DNA from: an uncultured Collinsella sp.
GTDB lineage: Bacteria > Actinomycetota > Coriobacteriia > Coriobacteriales > Coriobacteriaceae
Assembly (NCBI GenBank): GCA_902493855.1
Contig: CABUQV010000007.1
Span: 1-64,000 of the forward strand
DNA length: 64,000 nt
Direction of reading: 5' to 3'
Shown here: positions 1-8,231 of the stretch, in pieces
Position numbering within the stretch: position 1 is the stretch's first letter
Layout: the number at the start of each line of letters is the position of its first letter
Program-made: the position numbers and the translations under genes
Notes under the pieces: model-generated
The model's input: only the letters and a program-made list of their open reading frames with translations
Told to the model about the DNA's origin: nothing
The model's database searches: none

Positions 1-131
1 CTAAGCGAGCAAGGTGACGTGAAAGAGGAGGGAAGCGTACTTCGGTACGCGACCGACGATTGAACGTCAGATTGCCGCTTAGGGGCGTTTGCAGCGTCGA
101 GCAGTTACGGCGTTTGGTAAAACGCCGTAAC
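1..131 (+). repeat. Nested stem-loop repeat, family A copy 1
   Basis: Outer stem CTAAGCG (1-7) pairs with CGCTTAG (76-82). Inside it TGACGT pairs with ACGTCA, GCAA with TTGC, and a GCGTAC/GTACGC hairpin sits in the centre. A separate hairpin at 104-131 (GTTACGGCG...CGCCGTAAC) ends one base before the prfA stop codon. The same layout with different paired bases recurs at 11501-11668, 5941-6087 and, on the minus strand, 16002-16083. The left side may continue beyond the window edge. Confidence 0.7.
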
Positions 132-1199
132 TTAAACAGCCTGCGCCAACTTCTCGGCTCGCTCGGCGGCGGCGAGCGCCTCGATGACGGTGCCGAGCTG
201 ATCGCCCAGAAGGACGCCGTTGTAGGTGGAGTTGAAACCGATGCGGTGATCGGTCACGCGGTCCTGGGGCTGGTTGTAGGTACGGATCTTCTCGGAACGG
301 TTGCCGTGGCCGATCTGGCTCTGGCGCTCGGCACCGAGCTCGGCCTGCTGCTTCTCGAGTTCCATCTCGTACAGACGGGCGCGCAGCATCTGCATGCAGA
401 CCTCGCGGTTCTGGATCTGGGAACGCTGCTCCTGCGACTGCACCACGGTGTTGGTGGGCAGGTGGGTGATGCGCACGGCGGAGTAGGTGGTGTTAACGCA
501 CTGACCGCCAGGACCGGAGGCGCAGTAGGTGTCGATGCGCAGGTCGGACTGGTTGATCTGGACGTCGATCTCCTCGGCCTCGGGAAGCACGGCGACGGTG
601 GCCGTAGAGGTCTGGATGCGGCCCTGGGACTCGGTCTTGGGAACGCGCTGGACGCGGTGCACGCCGGACTCGAACTTCATGACGGAGTAGACGCGGTCGC
701 CCTCAACCTTGAACTCGATGGACTTAAAGCCGCCGGCCTCGCTGGGGCTGGAGTCGAGCACGGTGGTCTTCCAGCCGCGCGACTCGCAGAAGCGCTGATA
801 CATCTTGTAGAGGTCGCCGGCAAAGATGGCAGCCTCGTCGCCACCGGCGGCGGAGCGAATCTCGACGATGGTATTCTTGTCGTCGTTGGGGTCGCTCGGG
901 ATGAGCATGTACTTGATGTCTTCCTCGAGCTGGGGAAGCTTCTCCTCGTTCTCGGAGATGTCCATCTGGAGCATTTCCTTCTCGTCCGCGTCGGTGGTGT
1001 CGCGGAGCATCTCCTTGGCGGCCTCGATGTCATCGAGCGCGCCGATGTACTCGCGCGAAGCGGCGATGAGGTCGGACTGGTGCGCGTACTCCTTGTTGAG
1101 GCGCGTGAACTCCTTGATATCGGAGGCGACGGCCGGGTCGGAAAGCTTCTTCTCGAGCTCCTCGTAGGCCTTAATGATCTTTTCGAGCTTGTCGCGCAT
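132..1199 (-). CDS. prfA: Peptide chain release factor 1 (RF1)
   Basis: Terminates translation at UAA and UAG by entering the ribosomal A site and triggering peptidyl-tRNA hydrolysis. The protein has 355 residues, the usual RF1 length. The catalytic GGQ is at about residues 231-233 (SGPGGQCVN), and the RF1-type P-x-T codon-recognition tripeptide (PKT) precedes ESQGR near residue 188. The N-terminal 100 residues form the expected acidic helical domain. The ATG at 1199 follows AAGGAGTCCCGCC. In many bacteria prmC follows prfA; here the next gene would be outside the window. The stop codon directly abuts the hairpin of repeat A1, which may act as the 3' end of the transcript, although no U-run follows it. 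Confidence 0.97.
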   Translation of the reverse strand: MRDKLEKIIKAYEELEKKLSDPAVASDIKEFTRLNKEYAHQSDLIAASREYIGALDDIEAAKEMLRDTTDADEKEMLQMDISENEEKLPQLEEDIKYMLIPSDPNDDKNTIVEIRSAAGGDEAAIFAGDLYKMYQRFCESRGWKTTVLDSSPSEAGGFKSIEFKVEGDRVYSVMKFESGVHRVQRVPKTESQGRIQTSTATVAVLPEAEEIDVQINQSDLRIDTYCASGPGGQCVNTTYSAVRITHLPTNTVVQSQEQRSQIQNREVCMQMLRARLYEMELEKQQAELGAERQSQIGHGNRSEKIRTYNQPQDRVTDHRIGFNSTYNGVLLGDQLGTVIEALAAAERAEKLAQAV

Positions 1200-1400
1200 G
1201 GCGGGACTCCTTTATGTGCGTGAAGGTGAAAATCGGCAGAGTTGATGGGGCGCGCGGCGCCACTGCGGGGGTAAGCCCAGCTAGAACATGTCGATCTTCA
1301 GATACATGCGCATCCCTTCGCGTATGGGGTACATAGTTGCGGTCTAACCCATATATGATAGCGTGCGCAGGCAAACCTGCATATAACCCGCACGGAATGA

Positions 1401-1433
1401 TTGGTGCAAACAAACCTGACCCCATTGCACCAA
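1401..1433. repeat. Small hairpin, variant of family B
   Basis: TTGGTGCAA and TTGCACCAA form a stem around a core AAACCTGACCCC, resembling the conserved core of the other family B hairpins (A/T-rich flank, ACCTG-CCC) with a different stem. It lies in the 248-bp gap between prfA and the M20 peptidase gene, just downstream of the peptidase stop, and could serve as its 3' hairpin. No other convincing feature was seen in this gap. Confidence 0.45.
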
Positions 1434-1448
1434 GGGCTTCCTTTTTGG

Positions 1449-2864
1449 CTAGAGCGTATGGAGCAGGGCGATGAGGAAGCGCACGCCCTGGAGGTAGGCG
1501 CGGCGGGTGATGCGCTCGTTGGTGCCGTGGACGCCGCGGTCGCACTCGTCATCGTCGACCACAAAGGCCGAGAAGCGAATGCACTCGGAGCAAATGCGCT
1601 GGTAGTTGGCAGCGTCGGTCGCGCCGATCACGGTCGAGGGGACAATCGCCAACGGCTCGAATGATCCGTTTTCCTCCGTCCCCTTTGGATCACGGAAATA
1701 GCGGGCGGCGATGGCGCGAACGGCCTCGAGTCCCGGTCCACCAACGCGCGGGGACGGCGAAGGCTCGGAGCTGCCGGGGCCAAGTTCGACCTCCACACGT
1801 CCGGCAAGGCCCGCCGCGGCAACCGCCTCGCGGCAGCGCGCCACAACGTCGGCCACGCTCGTGCCCTCGAGCATGCGGAAGTTAATGTTGGCCCACATAT
1901 CCTGCGGCATTACGTTGGCGCCGGTGCTGCCACCCTCGATCTGCGTGGGCGCGCAGGTGGTCGTCACCAGCGGATAGAGCTTCTTGCTGGCGAGGCACTC
2001 GCGCACGATGGTGTCCTTGTTGGAGGCAATCTCGTCGGCCGTGTAAAGCCCCAGCTCGACGAGCTGTGCGGCAAGCAGGTCCGTGACGCGCGTCGGCCAT
2101 TCGATATCGCAGATTGCGGTGATGGCACGGCTCAGCACCTCGAGCGATGTGCCGCCGTAGGGGTTGGACGAATGCCCGCCCTCACTCTTCGTCTTGAGCA
2201 CAATATCGGCGTAGCCCTTCTCGGCAAGGTCGGCATGCATAAGCCAGCCCTCGCCCGCGCCGTACTCGGCAGCTGGAACGATGCGGTAGTCACCCTCGTC
2301 GATCAGGTACTCAAGCTCAATGCCGCGCTCCTCGAGCGCGCGGCCGATGGCGCCTGCGCCGTACTGCGTAGTCTCCTCGTCCTGGCCAAAGGCCAGGAGC
2401 AGCGTGCGCTCGTGCTGCCAACCGTGCGCCAGCGCATACTCAACCGCCTCGAGAATGCCTGCGACCTGGTCTTTCATATCGATGGCGCCGCGACCCCAAA
2501 TGTAGGTGTCGTCTACATGCCCGCTAAAGGGGGCGTACGTCCAGTCGTCCTCGGTACCCGGCACCACGGGGACCACGTCCATGTGACCCATGAGCACAAC
2601 GGGCTTGAGTGCGGGGTCGGAGCCGGAAAGCGTCACCAGCAACGAATGATCGATGAGCTCGACCTTACCCGCTGTAAATACGTGCGGCCAGGCCCGCTGC
2701 ATATAGGCGCGCAGGTCGTCGAACGGCTGCCAGTCCACTGCCTCGGCATCCATACTCGAGATGGTCGGGAACGACAGCACGCGGCCCAGGCGCTCGCACG
2801 CACCAGCCTCGTCCAGATCGGCAAAATCATCCTCATGCGCAAAGAAGCGCCAAACCTCGGCCAT
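1449..2864 (-). CDS. M20 family metallopeptidase (carboxypeptidase-like)
   Basis: Predicted dinuclear zinc peptidase of the M20/M25/M40 family, resembling the CPS1/PM20D1 carboxypeptidase group. It probably releases amino acids from peptides or N-acyl amino acids in the cytoplasm. Metal-site motifs are visible: GHMDVVPV (first His), WGRGAIDMKD (bridging Asp) and FGQDEETT (catalytic and ligand Glu). A dimerisation lid follows (KSEGGHSSNPYGGTS). The ATG at 2864 is preferred over upstream starts because GAAAGGA lies just before it; the product is 471 aa. It follows the amino-acid ABC operon after a 72-bp gap that holds a stem-loop, so it may be transcribed with it and process imported peptides or conjugates. 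The substrate is unknown. Confidence 0.88.
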   Translation of the reverse strand: MAEVWRFFAHEDDFADLDEAGACERLGRVLSFPTISSMDAEAVDWQPFDDLRAYMQRAWPHVFTAGKVELIDHSLLVTLSGSDPALKPVVLMGHMDVVPVVPGTEDDWTYAPFSGHVDDTYIWGRGAIDMKDQVAGILEAVEYALAHGWQHERTLLLAFGQDEETTQYGAGAIGRALEERGIELEYLIDEGDYRIVPAAEYGAGEGWLMHADLAEKGYADIVLKTKSEGGHSSNPYGGTSLEVLSRAITAICDIEWPTRVTDLLAAQLVELGLYTADEIASNKDTIVRECLASKKLYPLVTTTCAPTQIEGGSTGANVMPQDMWANINFRMLEGTSVADVVARCREAVAAAGLAGRVEVELGPGSSEPSPSPRVGGPGLEAVRAIAARYFRDPKGTEENGSFEPLAIVPSTVIGATDAANYQRICSECIRFSAFVVDDDECDRGVHGTNERITRRAYLQGVRFLIALLHTL

Positions 2865-2888
2865 GACATCCTTTCGATTGTGACGACA

Positions 2889-2913
2889 AGGGCCGCCCCA
2901 CCGGAGCGGCCCT
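2889..2913 (-). terminator. Intercistronic stem-loop, no U-run
   Basis: AGGGCCGCTCC and GGGGCGGCCCT form a GC-rich hairpin between the ABC ATPase gene and the M20 peptidase gene. There is no U-tract, so it is more likely an mRNA-processing or attenuating hairpin than a full terminator. Confidence 0.5.
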
Positions 2914-2936
2914 GCCACATAAGCGCTTGCGGTTGG

Positions 2937-3722
2937 TTATTTGTCCTCGAGATAACGCGAGAGGAACTCGCGGGTACGTTGGTGCTTGGGGTTGCCGAAG
3001 AGCTCGGCCGGCGCGGCATCCTCGAGCACCACGCCCTTGTCCATGAAGACCACGCGGTCGGACACCGTGCGGGCAAAGGCCATCTCGTGCGTGACGACGA
3101 CCATGGTCATGCCGTCGGCAGCGAGCTTGCGCATGACCTCGAGTACCTCGCCCACGATCTCGGGGTCGAGTGCGGAGGTCGGCTCGTCGAACAGCATGAT
3201 CTGCGGGTTCATGCATAGGGCACGAGCGATGGCCACGCGCTGTTTTTGACCACCGGACAGGCGACCCACGGCGGCGTGCGCGAACTTCTCGAGCCCCACG
3301 CTCGCCAGATGCTCCAGCGCGACCTTCTCGGCCTCGGCCTTGCTCATCTTTTTGAGCGTGACGGGCGCGAGCGTGCAGTTGTCGAGCACATCCATGTTGT
3401 TGAACAGGTTAAAGCCCTGGAACACCATGCCGATGTCCTCGCGCAGCTTGTTGATGTTGCAGCGCTCGGCCGTGAGGTCCTGGCCGTGGAACCAAATGTG
3501 GCCCGCGTCCGGAGTCTCGAGCAGGTTGAGGCAGCGCAGAAAGGTCGATTTGCCCGAGCCTGAGGCGCCGATAATGGTGACGACCTCGCCGGGGTTAACG
3601 GACAGGTCGATGCCCTTGAGCACCTCGAGCGAGCCGAAGCTCTTGCGCAGGCCCTCGACGCGGATGAGCGGCTCATTGGTCTGTGCGGCGGCCGCGGTGC
3701 CGGTAGTGGCGGTATCTGCCAT
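2937..3722 (-). CDS. Polar amino-acid ABC transporter ATP-binding protein
   Basis: Energises an amino-acid importer of the GlnQ/ArtP type. Walker A is GASGSGKST, the signature is LSGGQKQRVAIARAL, Walker B plus catalytic Glu is IMLFDEPTSALDPE, and the H-loop is VVTHEM. The product is 261 aa. The ATG at 3722 is chosen because GAGGAG precedes it by 6 nt; an upstream in-frame start would overlap the permease gene and has no ribosome site. It lies 22 bp after the permease stop, in the order binding protein, permease, ATPase. The closest family members carry polar or basic amino acids or cystine; the exact substrate cannot be read from the sequence. Confidence 0.95.
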   Translation of the reverse strand: MADTATTGTAAAAQTNEPLIRVEGLRKSFGSLEVLKGIDLSVNPGEVVTIIGASGSGKSTFLRCLNLLETPDAGHIWFHGQDLTAERCNINKLREDIGMVFQGFNLFNNMDVLDNCTLAPVTLKKMSKAEAEKVALEHLASVGLEKFAHAAVGRLSGGQKQRVAIARALCMNPQIMLFDEPTSALDPEIVGEVLEVMRKLAADGMTMVVVTHEMAFARTVSDRVVFMDKGVVLEDAAPAELFGNPKHQRTREFLSRYLEDK

Positions 3723-3744
3723 GATGATTCTCCTCGTCTTGAGC

Positions 3745-4893
3745 CTAGTTGGAGCTGGGCAGCGTGACCGGAGCCTCGGCGCCGAGCTTTTTGCCAAAGG
3801 CCTCGAGCAGGCGGCTCGCCACGAGCGTCAGGATCAGGTAGACCACGAGCGCCACGCAGTAGACCTCCATCTGGCGGTAGTACACGCCGGCGACGGTGGT
3901 GGTGGCGTACATGAGGTCAAACACGCCGATAACCGAGAGCACCGACGAATCCTTGATGTTGATGATGAGCTCGTTGGTGAGCGCCGGAATCGCGTTTTTA
4001 ATGCCCTGGGGGAACACGACTTTGCGCATGGCTTGCCACTGCGACAGGCCCAGCGAGCGTGCTGCCTCGGCCTGGCCGGGATCGATGGACTCGATGCCGC
4101 CGCGCAGGACCTCCATCATGTAGGCGGTGGAGTTGAGCGAGATGGTGACGAGGCCGGCGGTGAAGGTGCTCCAGATCTGGTTGGCCTGGGCGGTCTCGAA
4201 GCCCATGCCGCGCAAAACGGTGAAGCCCGCGTAATAGATGAGCAGGCCCTGGACCATCATGGGCGTGCCGCGCACGATGGTGGAGTAGATGGTCGCAAAG
4301 CCGCGGCCGATACTCTTAAAGAAGCGCACCAGGTCGTTATCCACGCGGTCGAAGGTCTGAATACGCAGGAACACAAAGAGCAGTGCCAGGAAGAATGCGA
4401 TGACGGTGCCGAAGGTGGCAAGCGCGATGGTGATCTCGATACCGCGAATGAAGAAGTCGCCGCTCTTGTAGGTCATGTAGACCAGGCTCGACAAAAAGTC
4501 GCTGGGGTTGGAATCCGAGACAATGCTCACCTGCACCAGGTCGATAAACGACATGACGCAGCGGTCGATAAAGAAAACTGCCGCGATGGCGACCACGACG
4601 TAGCTGCCTAAACGTGCTCCACGACGGAAACGCTCGGATGCGAACGGCGACTTTTCGCGATAGTCGCTCCAGTGCATAAGCTTGGTGACCAGCGCCGCCG
4701 CCGACACGACGAGCCACGCCCACAGGATTGCCCAAAGGCAATCTTGAAACACGCCCGTGGGAGCCAAGAAGCTCAGCGGTGTGGGGTTGCGCTGGCTAAA
4801 CGCCAGGCCGAGCGCCGCGATAACGCTCGTGCCCAGGTACACATAACGGTGGTCGGCCTTGATAAAGGAGGCCAGACGATTGATGGTTTTCAT
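3745..4893 (-). CDS. Amino-acid ABC transporter permease
   Basis: Membrane subunit of the importer. The His/Glu/Gln/Arg/opine permease domain lies in the C-terminal half, with the EAA loop (EAARSLGLSQWQAMRKVVFPQGIKNAIPALTN, cytoplasmic contact with the ATPase) at about residues 275-305. At 382 aa it is longer than usual (~220-250 aa). The extra N-terminal ~150 residues contain three hydrophobic stretches (about 17-35, 50-67 and 92-110), which suggests additional membrane helices before the core. The ATG at 4893 follows GGGAGGCAGC. Only one permease gene is present, so it probably forms a homodimer. Confidence 0.93.
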   Translation of the reverse strand: MKTINRLASFIKADHRYVYLGTSVIAALGLAFSQRNPTPLSFLAPTGVFQDCLWAILWAWLVVSAAALVTKLMHWSDYREKSPFASERFRRGARLGSYVVVAIAAVFFIDRCVMSFIDLVQVSIVSDSNPSDFLSSLVYMTYKSGDFFIRGIEITIALATFGTVIAFFLALLFVFLRIQTFDRVDNDLVRFFKSIGRGFATIYSTIVRGTPMMVQGLLIYYAGFTVLRGMGFETAQANQIWSTFTAGLVTISLNSTAYMMEVLRGGIESIDPGQAEAARSLGLSQWQAMRKVVFPQGIKNAIPALTNELIINIKDSSVLSVIGVFDLMYATTTVAGVYYRQMEVYCVALVVYLILTLVASRLLEAFGKKLGAEAPVTLPSSN

Positions 4894-4902
4894 GCTGCCT
4901 CC

Positions 4903-5829
4903 CTATGCCGGCTGACGATCGAGGCACGCGTCCCACATTTGGTCGCGTTCCTCTTGGCTAATGCCCTTGAGTGTCTTGTCGATGAGCTTAAGGAGCTTGT
5001 CCGAGCCCTTGCGGCAGCCGACGTTTGCCGCGACCTCCTGCTTAAAGCCCTCGCCCTCGGCAAAATGAATGGGGACAATGCCCGGGTTTTGGGCCATATA
5101 GCCCTTCTCGTTCTCGGTGTTGTAGGTCACGGCGTCACAGGTGCCCTGCAGCAGGTTCGAGAACACCGTGGGGACGGAGTCGACCGGGTTTTTGTGCACA
5201 ACGCCCGGAATCTCGTCGATGACGGTATCGAGCATGGTGTCCTTTTGGCCAAGGACCGTAGCGCCACTAAAGTCGCTGAGCTTGGTGGCGTTTTGGTAGG
5301 GGGAACCCTCTTTTACAAACAGGCCAAAGTAGCCAATGAAGTACGGGTCGGAGAAGCCGACCGACTCCTCACGCTCGGGCGTGGCGCTCATACCGGCGAT
5401 GATGAGGTCGATCTGGCCGTTGTTGAGCGAATCGATGAGACCCGAGAAGCTCTGTTTGACGGCAACGGGCTCGCCGCCGAGGGCCTTGCAGACGATCTTG
5501 GCGATTTGCACGTCGTAGCCATCGGCATAGGCGCCCTGCACGTTGTCGATGGGGATGGTGTACTCGCTGGCCTCGGAGACCTGCCAGTTGTACGGGGCGT
5601 AGGCTGCCTCCATACCGATGCGGATCTTGTCCTTGCCGATCACGGAATCGGACAGGTCGTCGCGACCGCCGCCCGTCGTGGGCTGAACTACTTCCAGCGT
5701 GGAGGGGCGCTGGCAACCGGCAAGTGTGCCGGCGACGACAGAAGCGCTCGCAGCGAGAGCGCTACCCAAAAAGATGCGACGGCTGCATATCGGCTGGGTA
5801 TGCGCGCCGCATTGATGGGGAGAATGCAT
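4903..5829 (-). CDS. Amino-acid ABC transporter substrate-binding lipoprotein
   Basis: Extracellular solute-binding protein, family 3, which delivers an amino acid to the permease encoded 9 bp downstream. The N-terminus has CSRRIFLG, a hydrophobic stretch and the lipobox LAGC. It is therefore a lipoprotein, and the twin arginine makes Tat export possible. The mature domain shows the typical sequence IRIGMEAAYAPYNW, then GYDVQIAKIVCKALG and IDLIIAGMSATPEREESVGFSDPYF. The product is 308 aa. The ATG at 5829 follows GGGAAGGCAGATT; an upstream in-frame start has no such site. This is the first gene of the operon; repeat A2 lies upstream. Confidence 0.95.
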   Translation of the reverse strand: MHSPHQCGAHTQPICSRRIFLGSALAASASVVAGTLAGCQRPSTLEVVQPTTGGGRDDLSDSVIGKDKIRIGMEAAYAPYNWQVSEASEYTIPIDNVQGAYADGYDVQIAKIVCKALGGEPVAVKQSFSGLIDSLNNGQIDLIIAGMSATPEREESVGFSDPYFIGYFGLFVKEGSPYQNATKLSDFSGATVLGQKDTMLDTVIDEIPGVVHKNPVDSVPTVFSNLLQGTCDAVTYNTENEKGYMAQNPGIVPIHFAEGEGFKQEVAANVGCRKGSDKLLKLIDKTLKGISQEERDQMWDACLDRQPA

Positions 5830-5940
5830 AATCTGCCTTCCCTGTTGAATCGTATGCTGACGACTTAACAGGATATACGCCAGCGACCAGCGGCGCAGCA
5901 CAAGCTCGAAAAATTAATAGACACACGGTAGTCATTGGGG

Positions 5941-6087
5941 ACGTCGATGTTTTGGCAATGCCGGCGAGCGACGTCCAGAGCGAACAAGTGGCATGAAAAA
6001 GGCAAGGCATGACCAGAAGGTCTATGCCTTGCCTTATGAATGACAAATTATCGCTCTGGACGGCGCGCGGCATCGACCGAGCGGCGG
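5941..6087 (+). repeat. Nested stem-loop repeat, family A copy 2
   Basis: The 5' flank CGATGTTTTGGCAATG is shared with copy 3 and with 42703-42733. Outer stem CCAGAGCGA (5975-5983) pairs with TCGCTCTGG (6051-6059). A long inner hairpin AAGGCAAGGCATGACC...GGTC.ATGCCTTGCCTT spans 5999-6035. The conserved GAAA precedes the inner hairpin and TGAATGA follows it. The 3' flank GCGCGGCATCGACCGAGC resembles that of copy 3. It lies between the 3' end of the epimerase gene and the start of the amino-acid ABC operon. Confidence 0.75.
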
Positions 6088-6092
6088 AACCT

Positions 6093-6986
6093 CTAGAGCA
6101 AGGTGACGCTAAAGCTGCGTTTATCGGTAGCGCCGGGGGCCAGGGTGATGGTGTTGGCCTTGTGCTCAAAGACATCGTCCTCGGTGTCCATGGTGGTGTG
6201 ACCGGTCCAGGGCTCGAGCGCCACAAACGGAGCGTCGTTGGCGGCAGACCACACGCCAATGTACTTAAAGCCCTCAAAGTCGATCTTGACGCCGTGGCCC
6301 GACTTGCGACCGCGCAGCGTAAGCGTGGAGCCCGGGGTATCGGTGAACATGATGGCATCGTTATCGAAGCTGCGATGCGTGATGGGCAGCACGTCCGAGT
6401 TATTGGGAGCCTTGTAGCTGCCCTCGAACGTCATAAGACCGTCGGGCGTGATGATGGGAGCCTCGTTAGTCCAAGCCTCGGTAAACGCCAGCTCGTAATC
6501 CTCGAATGCCTCGTCCTCGGCACCGGGAGCCGGTACGTTAAACGCGGGGTGGCCGCCCACCGAGAACGGCAGGTCCACGTCGCCGGTATTGGTGACGGCA
6601 AAGGTCTGGGTAAGCGTGGCGTCACCAGTCAGGGCATAGGTCATGTTGAGCTTAAAGTGGAACGGAAAGGCCTTGAGCGACTCGGGCGTATCGGTGATCT
6701 CGTACGTTACCGAGGAGCCGTCCTCCGAAACCTCGACTAGCTTGTGCTCGACGATGCGCGCGAGGCCGTGGCGCGGCATCTCGCAGGTGCCAGCCGCAGA
6801 CGTTGCCGTGTTGTTGCGCAGTGAGCCCACGATGGGGAACAGAATGGGCGCGTGCTTACCCCAAAAGGCGGGGTCGCCCTGCCACAGATACTCGTTGCCG
6901 TTGAGAGCAAGGCTCGTGAGCTGGGCGCCCATGGAATCGATGGCCGCGGTGAGGCCGCCGCGCTTGATGGTAGTGACGGTAGACAT
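6093..6986 (-). CDS. Aldose 1-epimerase family protein (LacX-like)
   Basis: Predicted cytoplasmic mutarotase-fold protein acting on hexoses or hexose phosphates. The galactose-mutarotase beta-sandwich is visible: NGNEYLWQGDPAFWGKHAPILFPIVG (substrate loop), PRHGLAR with the conserved His, and VGGHPAFNVP with the second conserved His. The C-terminal EPWTGHTT segment carries the usual acidic and aromatic positions. The product is 297 aa. The ATG at 6986 follows GGAGGAAG. The gene stands alone between unrelated neighbours, so the physiological sugar is unknown. Confidence 0.88.
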   Translation of the reverse strand: MSTVTTIKRGGLTAAIDSMGAQLTSLALNGNEYLWQGDPAFWGKHAPILFPIVGSLRNNTATSAAGTCEMPRHGLARIVEHKLVEVSEDGSSVTYEITDTPESLKAFPFHFKLNMTYALTGDATLTQTFAVTNTGDVDLPFSVGGHPAFNVPAPGAEDEAFEDYELAFTEAWTNEAPIITPDGLMTFEGSYKAPNNSDVLPITHRSFDNDAIMFTDTPGSTLTLRGRKSGHGVKIDFEGFKYIGVWSAANDAPFVALEPWTGHTTMDTEDDVFEHKANTITLAPGATDKRSFSVTLL

Positions 6987-7099
6987 GCTACTTCCTCCAA
7001 AAGTAAACAATAGTGTCGAGGGCTATTGTCCCACTCTTGGCGGTGGGACGGGACGGCAGGCGATTATTGAGTAGCCATAGCGGAATGAGCGGCGAGCGC

Positions 7100-7966
7100 C
7101 TACTGGGTATCTACGTAAAGGTCGAACCCGCCCTGCGGTGTGGTGTCGACCGTGTCGGGCGCCTGTGAGTTAAAGTTCACGGGAACCATGCGCTTTGAGG
7201 CGCGGAAGCGCGTGCCGTCGGTGGCGACGGGCGGTTCATCGACCGTGAGCTCGTAGTCGCCAGGCTTGAGCTCGATGCCGTCACCAGCGGAATTGACGTA
7301 TTGATACTCGTCAATCGTCTGCCCTTTGAGCGTGCGCCCCACGATGTGGATGAGCATTTGGCTGTCGCCGCGCGCGGTGTCCCACGTCGCGCCGTCCTTG
7401 ACCTCGACCGACACATGTACCGAGCGCGTGCGGCCGAGCGATTGCTCGACAGACATCTCGACCTTGGCGGCGTCTTTTCGCTGCTGCTCGACATGGCTCC
7501 AGACGTTTCCAATTACCGAGCAGGCGATAACGCCGGCCATAAAGGCGATAAGGATGGGGCCGAGCGGCGAGCGGCGTCCTGCATCTTCCTCGCGAGACAG
7601 ATTGGGGCGACGTGTGGGTGCGGGCGCCTGAGCGCCCTGCGAGGGCACGTCGAGAATGCTGAAGGATGCCGTGCTGTCGGGATCGATAGTGTGGCGCGGC
7701 TGCGGGGTCTTTGCCGGCGAGATCGACATGTCGGCTGGCTCGCCGAGCGTGGCCGTAGCGTCGGCCTTGGCCTCGTCTGCCTCGGCCTGGGCCCAAGCTT
7801 GTTCGAAGGTCAGGGGCTCGACGGGGTCGAGGGCGGCGTCCGAGTCGGCGGCGGCGTTGCCGGTCTCGTCCTCGTCGCTCGACACGTCACGCGGCGCGGG
7901 CTCGTCCCACCCCTCGTCCGGAGCCTCACCCTCGCTATACCACCATTCAAAGTTATCGATATCCAT
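7100..7966 (-). CDS. Membrane-anchored hypothetical protein with acidic N-terminus
   Basis: Not assigned to a family. The first ~120 residues are low-complexity and acidic (rich in D, E, A and P), followed by one transmembrane helix at about 138-155 (ILIAFMAGVIACSVIGNVW). A predicted extracytoplasmic beta-rich domain follows, with alternating hydrophobic strands (VHVSVEVKDGATW, QMLIHIVGRTLKG, YELTVDEPPVAT). This arrangement suggests a type II membrane protein with a disordered cytoplasmic tail. The length is 288 aa. The ATG at 7966 has only a weak AAGGGGC upstream. It is monocistronic and divergent from the MFS gene. Confidence 0.7.
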   Translation of the reverse strand: MDIDNFEWWYSEGEAPDEGWDEPAPRDVSSDEDETGNAAADSDAALDPVEPLTFEQAWAQAEADEAKADATATLGEPADMSISPAKTPQPRHTIDPDSTASFSILDVPSQGAQAPAPTRRPNLSREEDAGRRSPLGPILIAFMAGVIACSVIGNVWSHVEQQRKDAAKVEMSVEQSLGRTRSVHVSVEVKDGATWDTARGDSQMLIHIVGRTLKGQTIDEYQYVNSAGDGIELKPGDYELTVDEPPVATDGTRFRASKRMVPVNFNSQAPDTVDTTPQGGFDLYVDTQ

Positions 7967-8052
7967 ACGGGGCGCCCCTTAGGCCTCGCAAATAAACACT
8001 CGCTAGTCTTATACCCCCAGACGACACCGAAGCTCACCCGCGCCGGACACGA

Positions 8053-8117
8053 AAACCGTCACAACATTCGACGCTTTTCCTCGTTTTCGAGATTTTCATC
8101 GAATGTTGTGATGGTTT
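8053..8117. repeat. Palindromic intergenic element
   Basis: Arms AAACCGTCACAACATTCGA (8053-8071) and TCGAATGTTGTGATGGTTT (8099-8117) pair with one mismatch around a ~27-nt loop that is itself partly paired (CTCGTTTTCGAG). It sits upstream of the MFS gene, next to a family B hairpin. Confidence 0.6.
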
Positions 8118-8137
8118 GGGCGACTGGCCGGCAGCGC

Positions 8138-8170
8138 AATGTGACAAAGAGACTGTCCCTTTGTCACATT
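8138..8170. repeat. Hairpin repeat, family B copy (TGTGACAAA stem)
   Basis: AATGTGACAAAG and CTTTGTCACATT pair around a GAGACTGTCC core. Near-identical hairpins occur at 20718, 34088 and 50208. It lies 60 bp upstream of the MFS gene, in its probable leader. Confidence 0.7.
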
Positions 8171-8231
8171 CTGTTAGAGTTGCAGGGATTGATTGAATCC
8201 CGCTTATTCATGCGCCATTGGAGTGACAACC

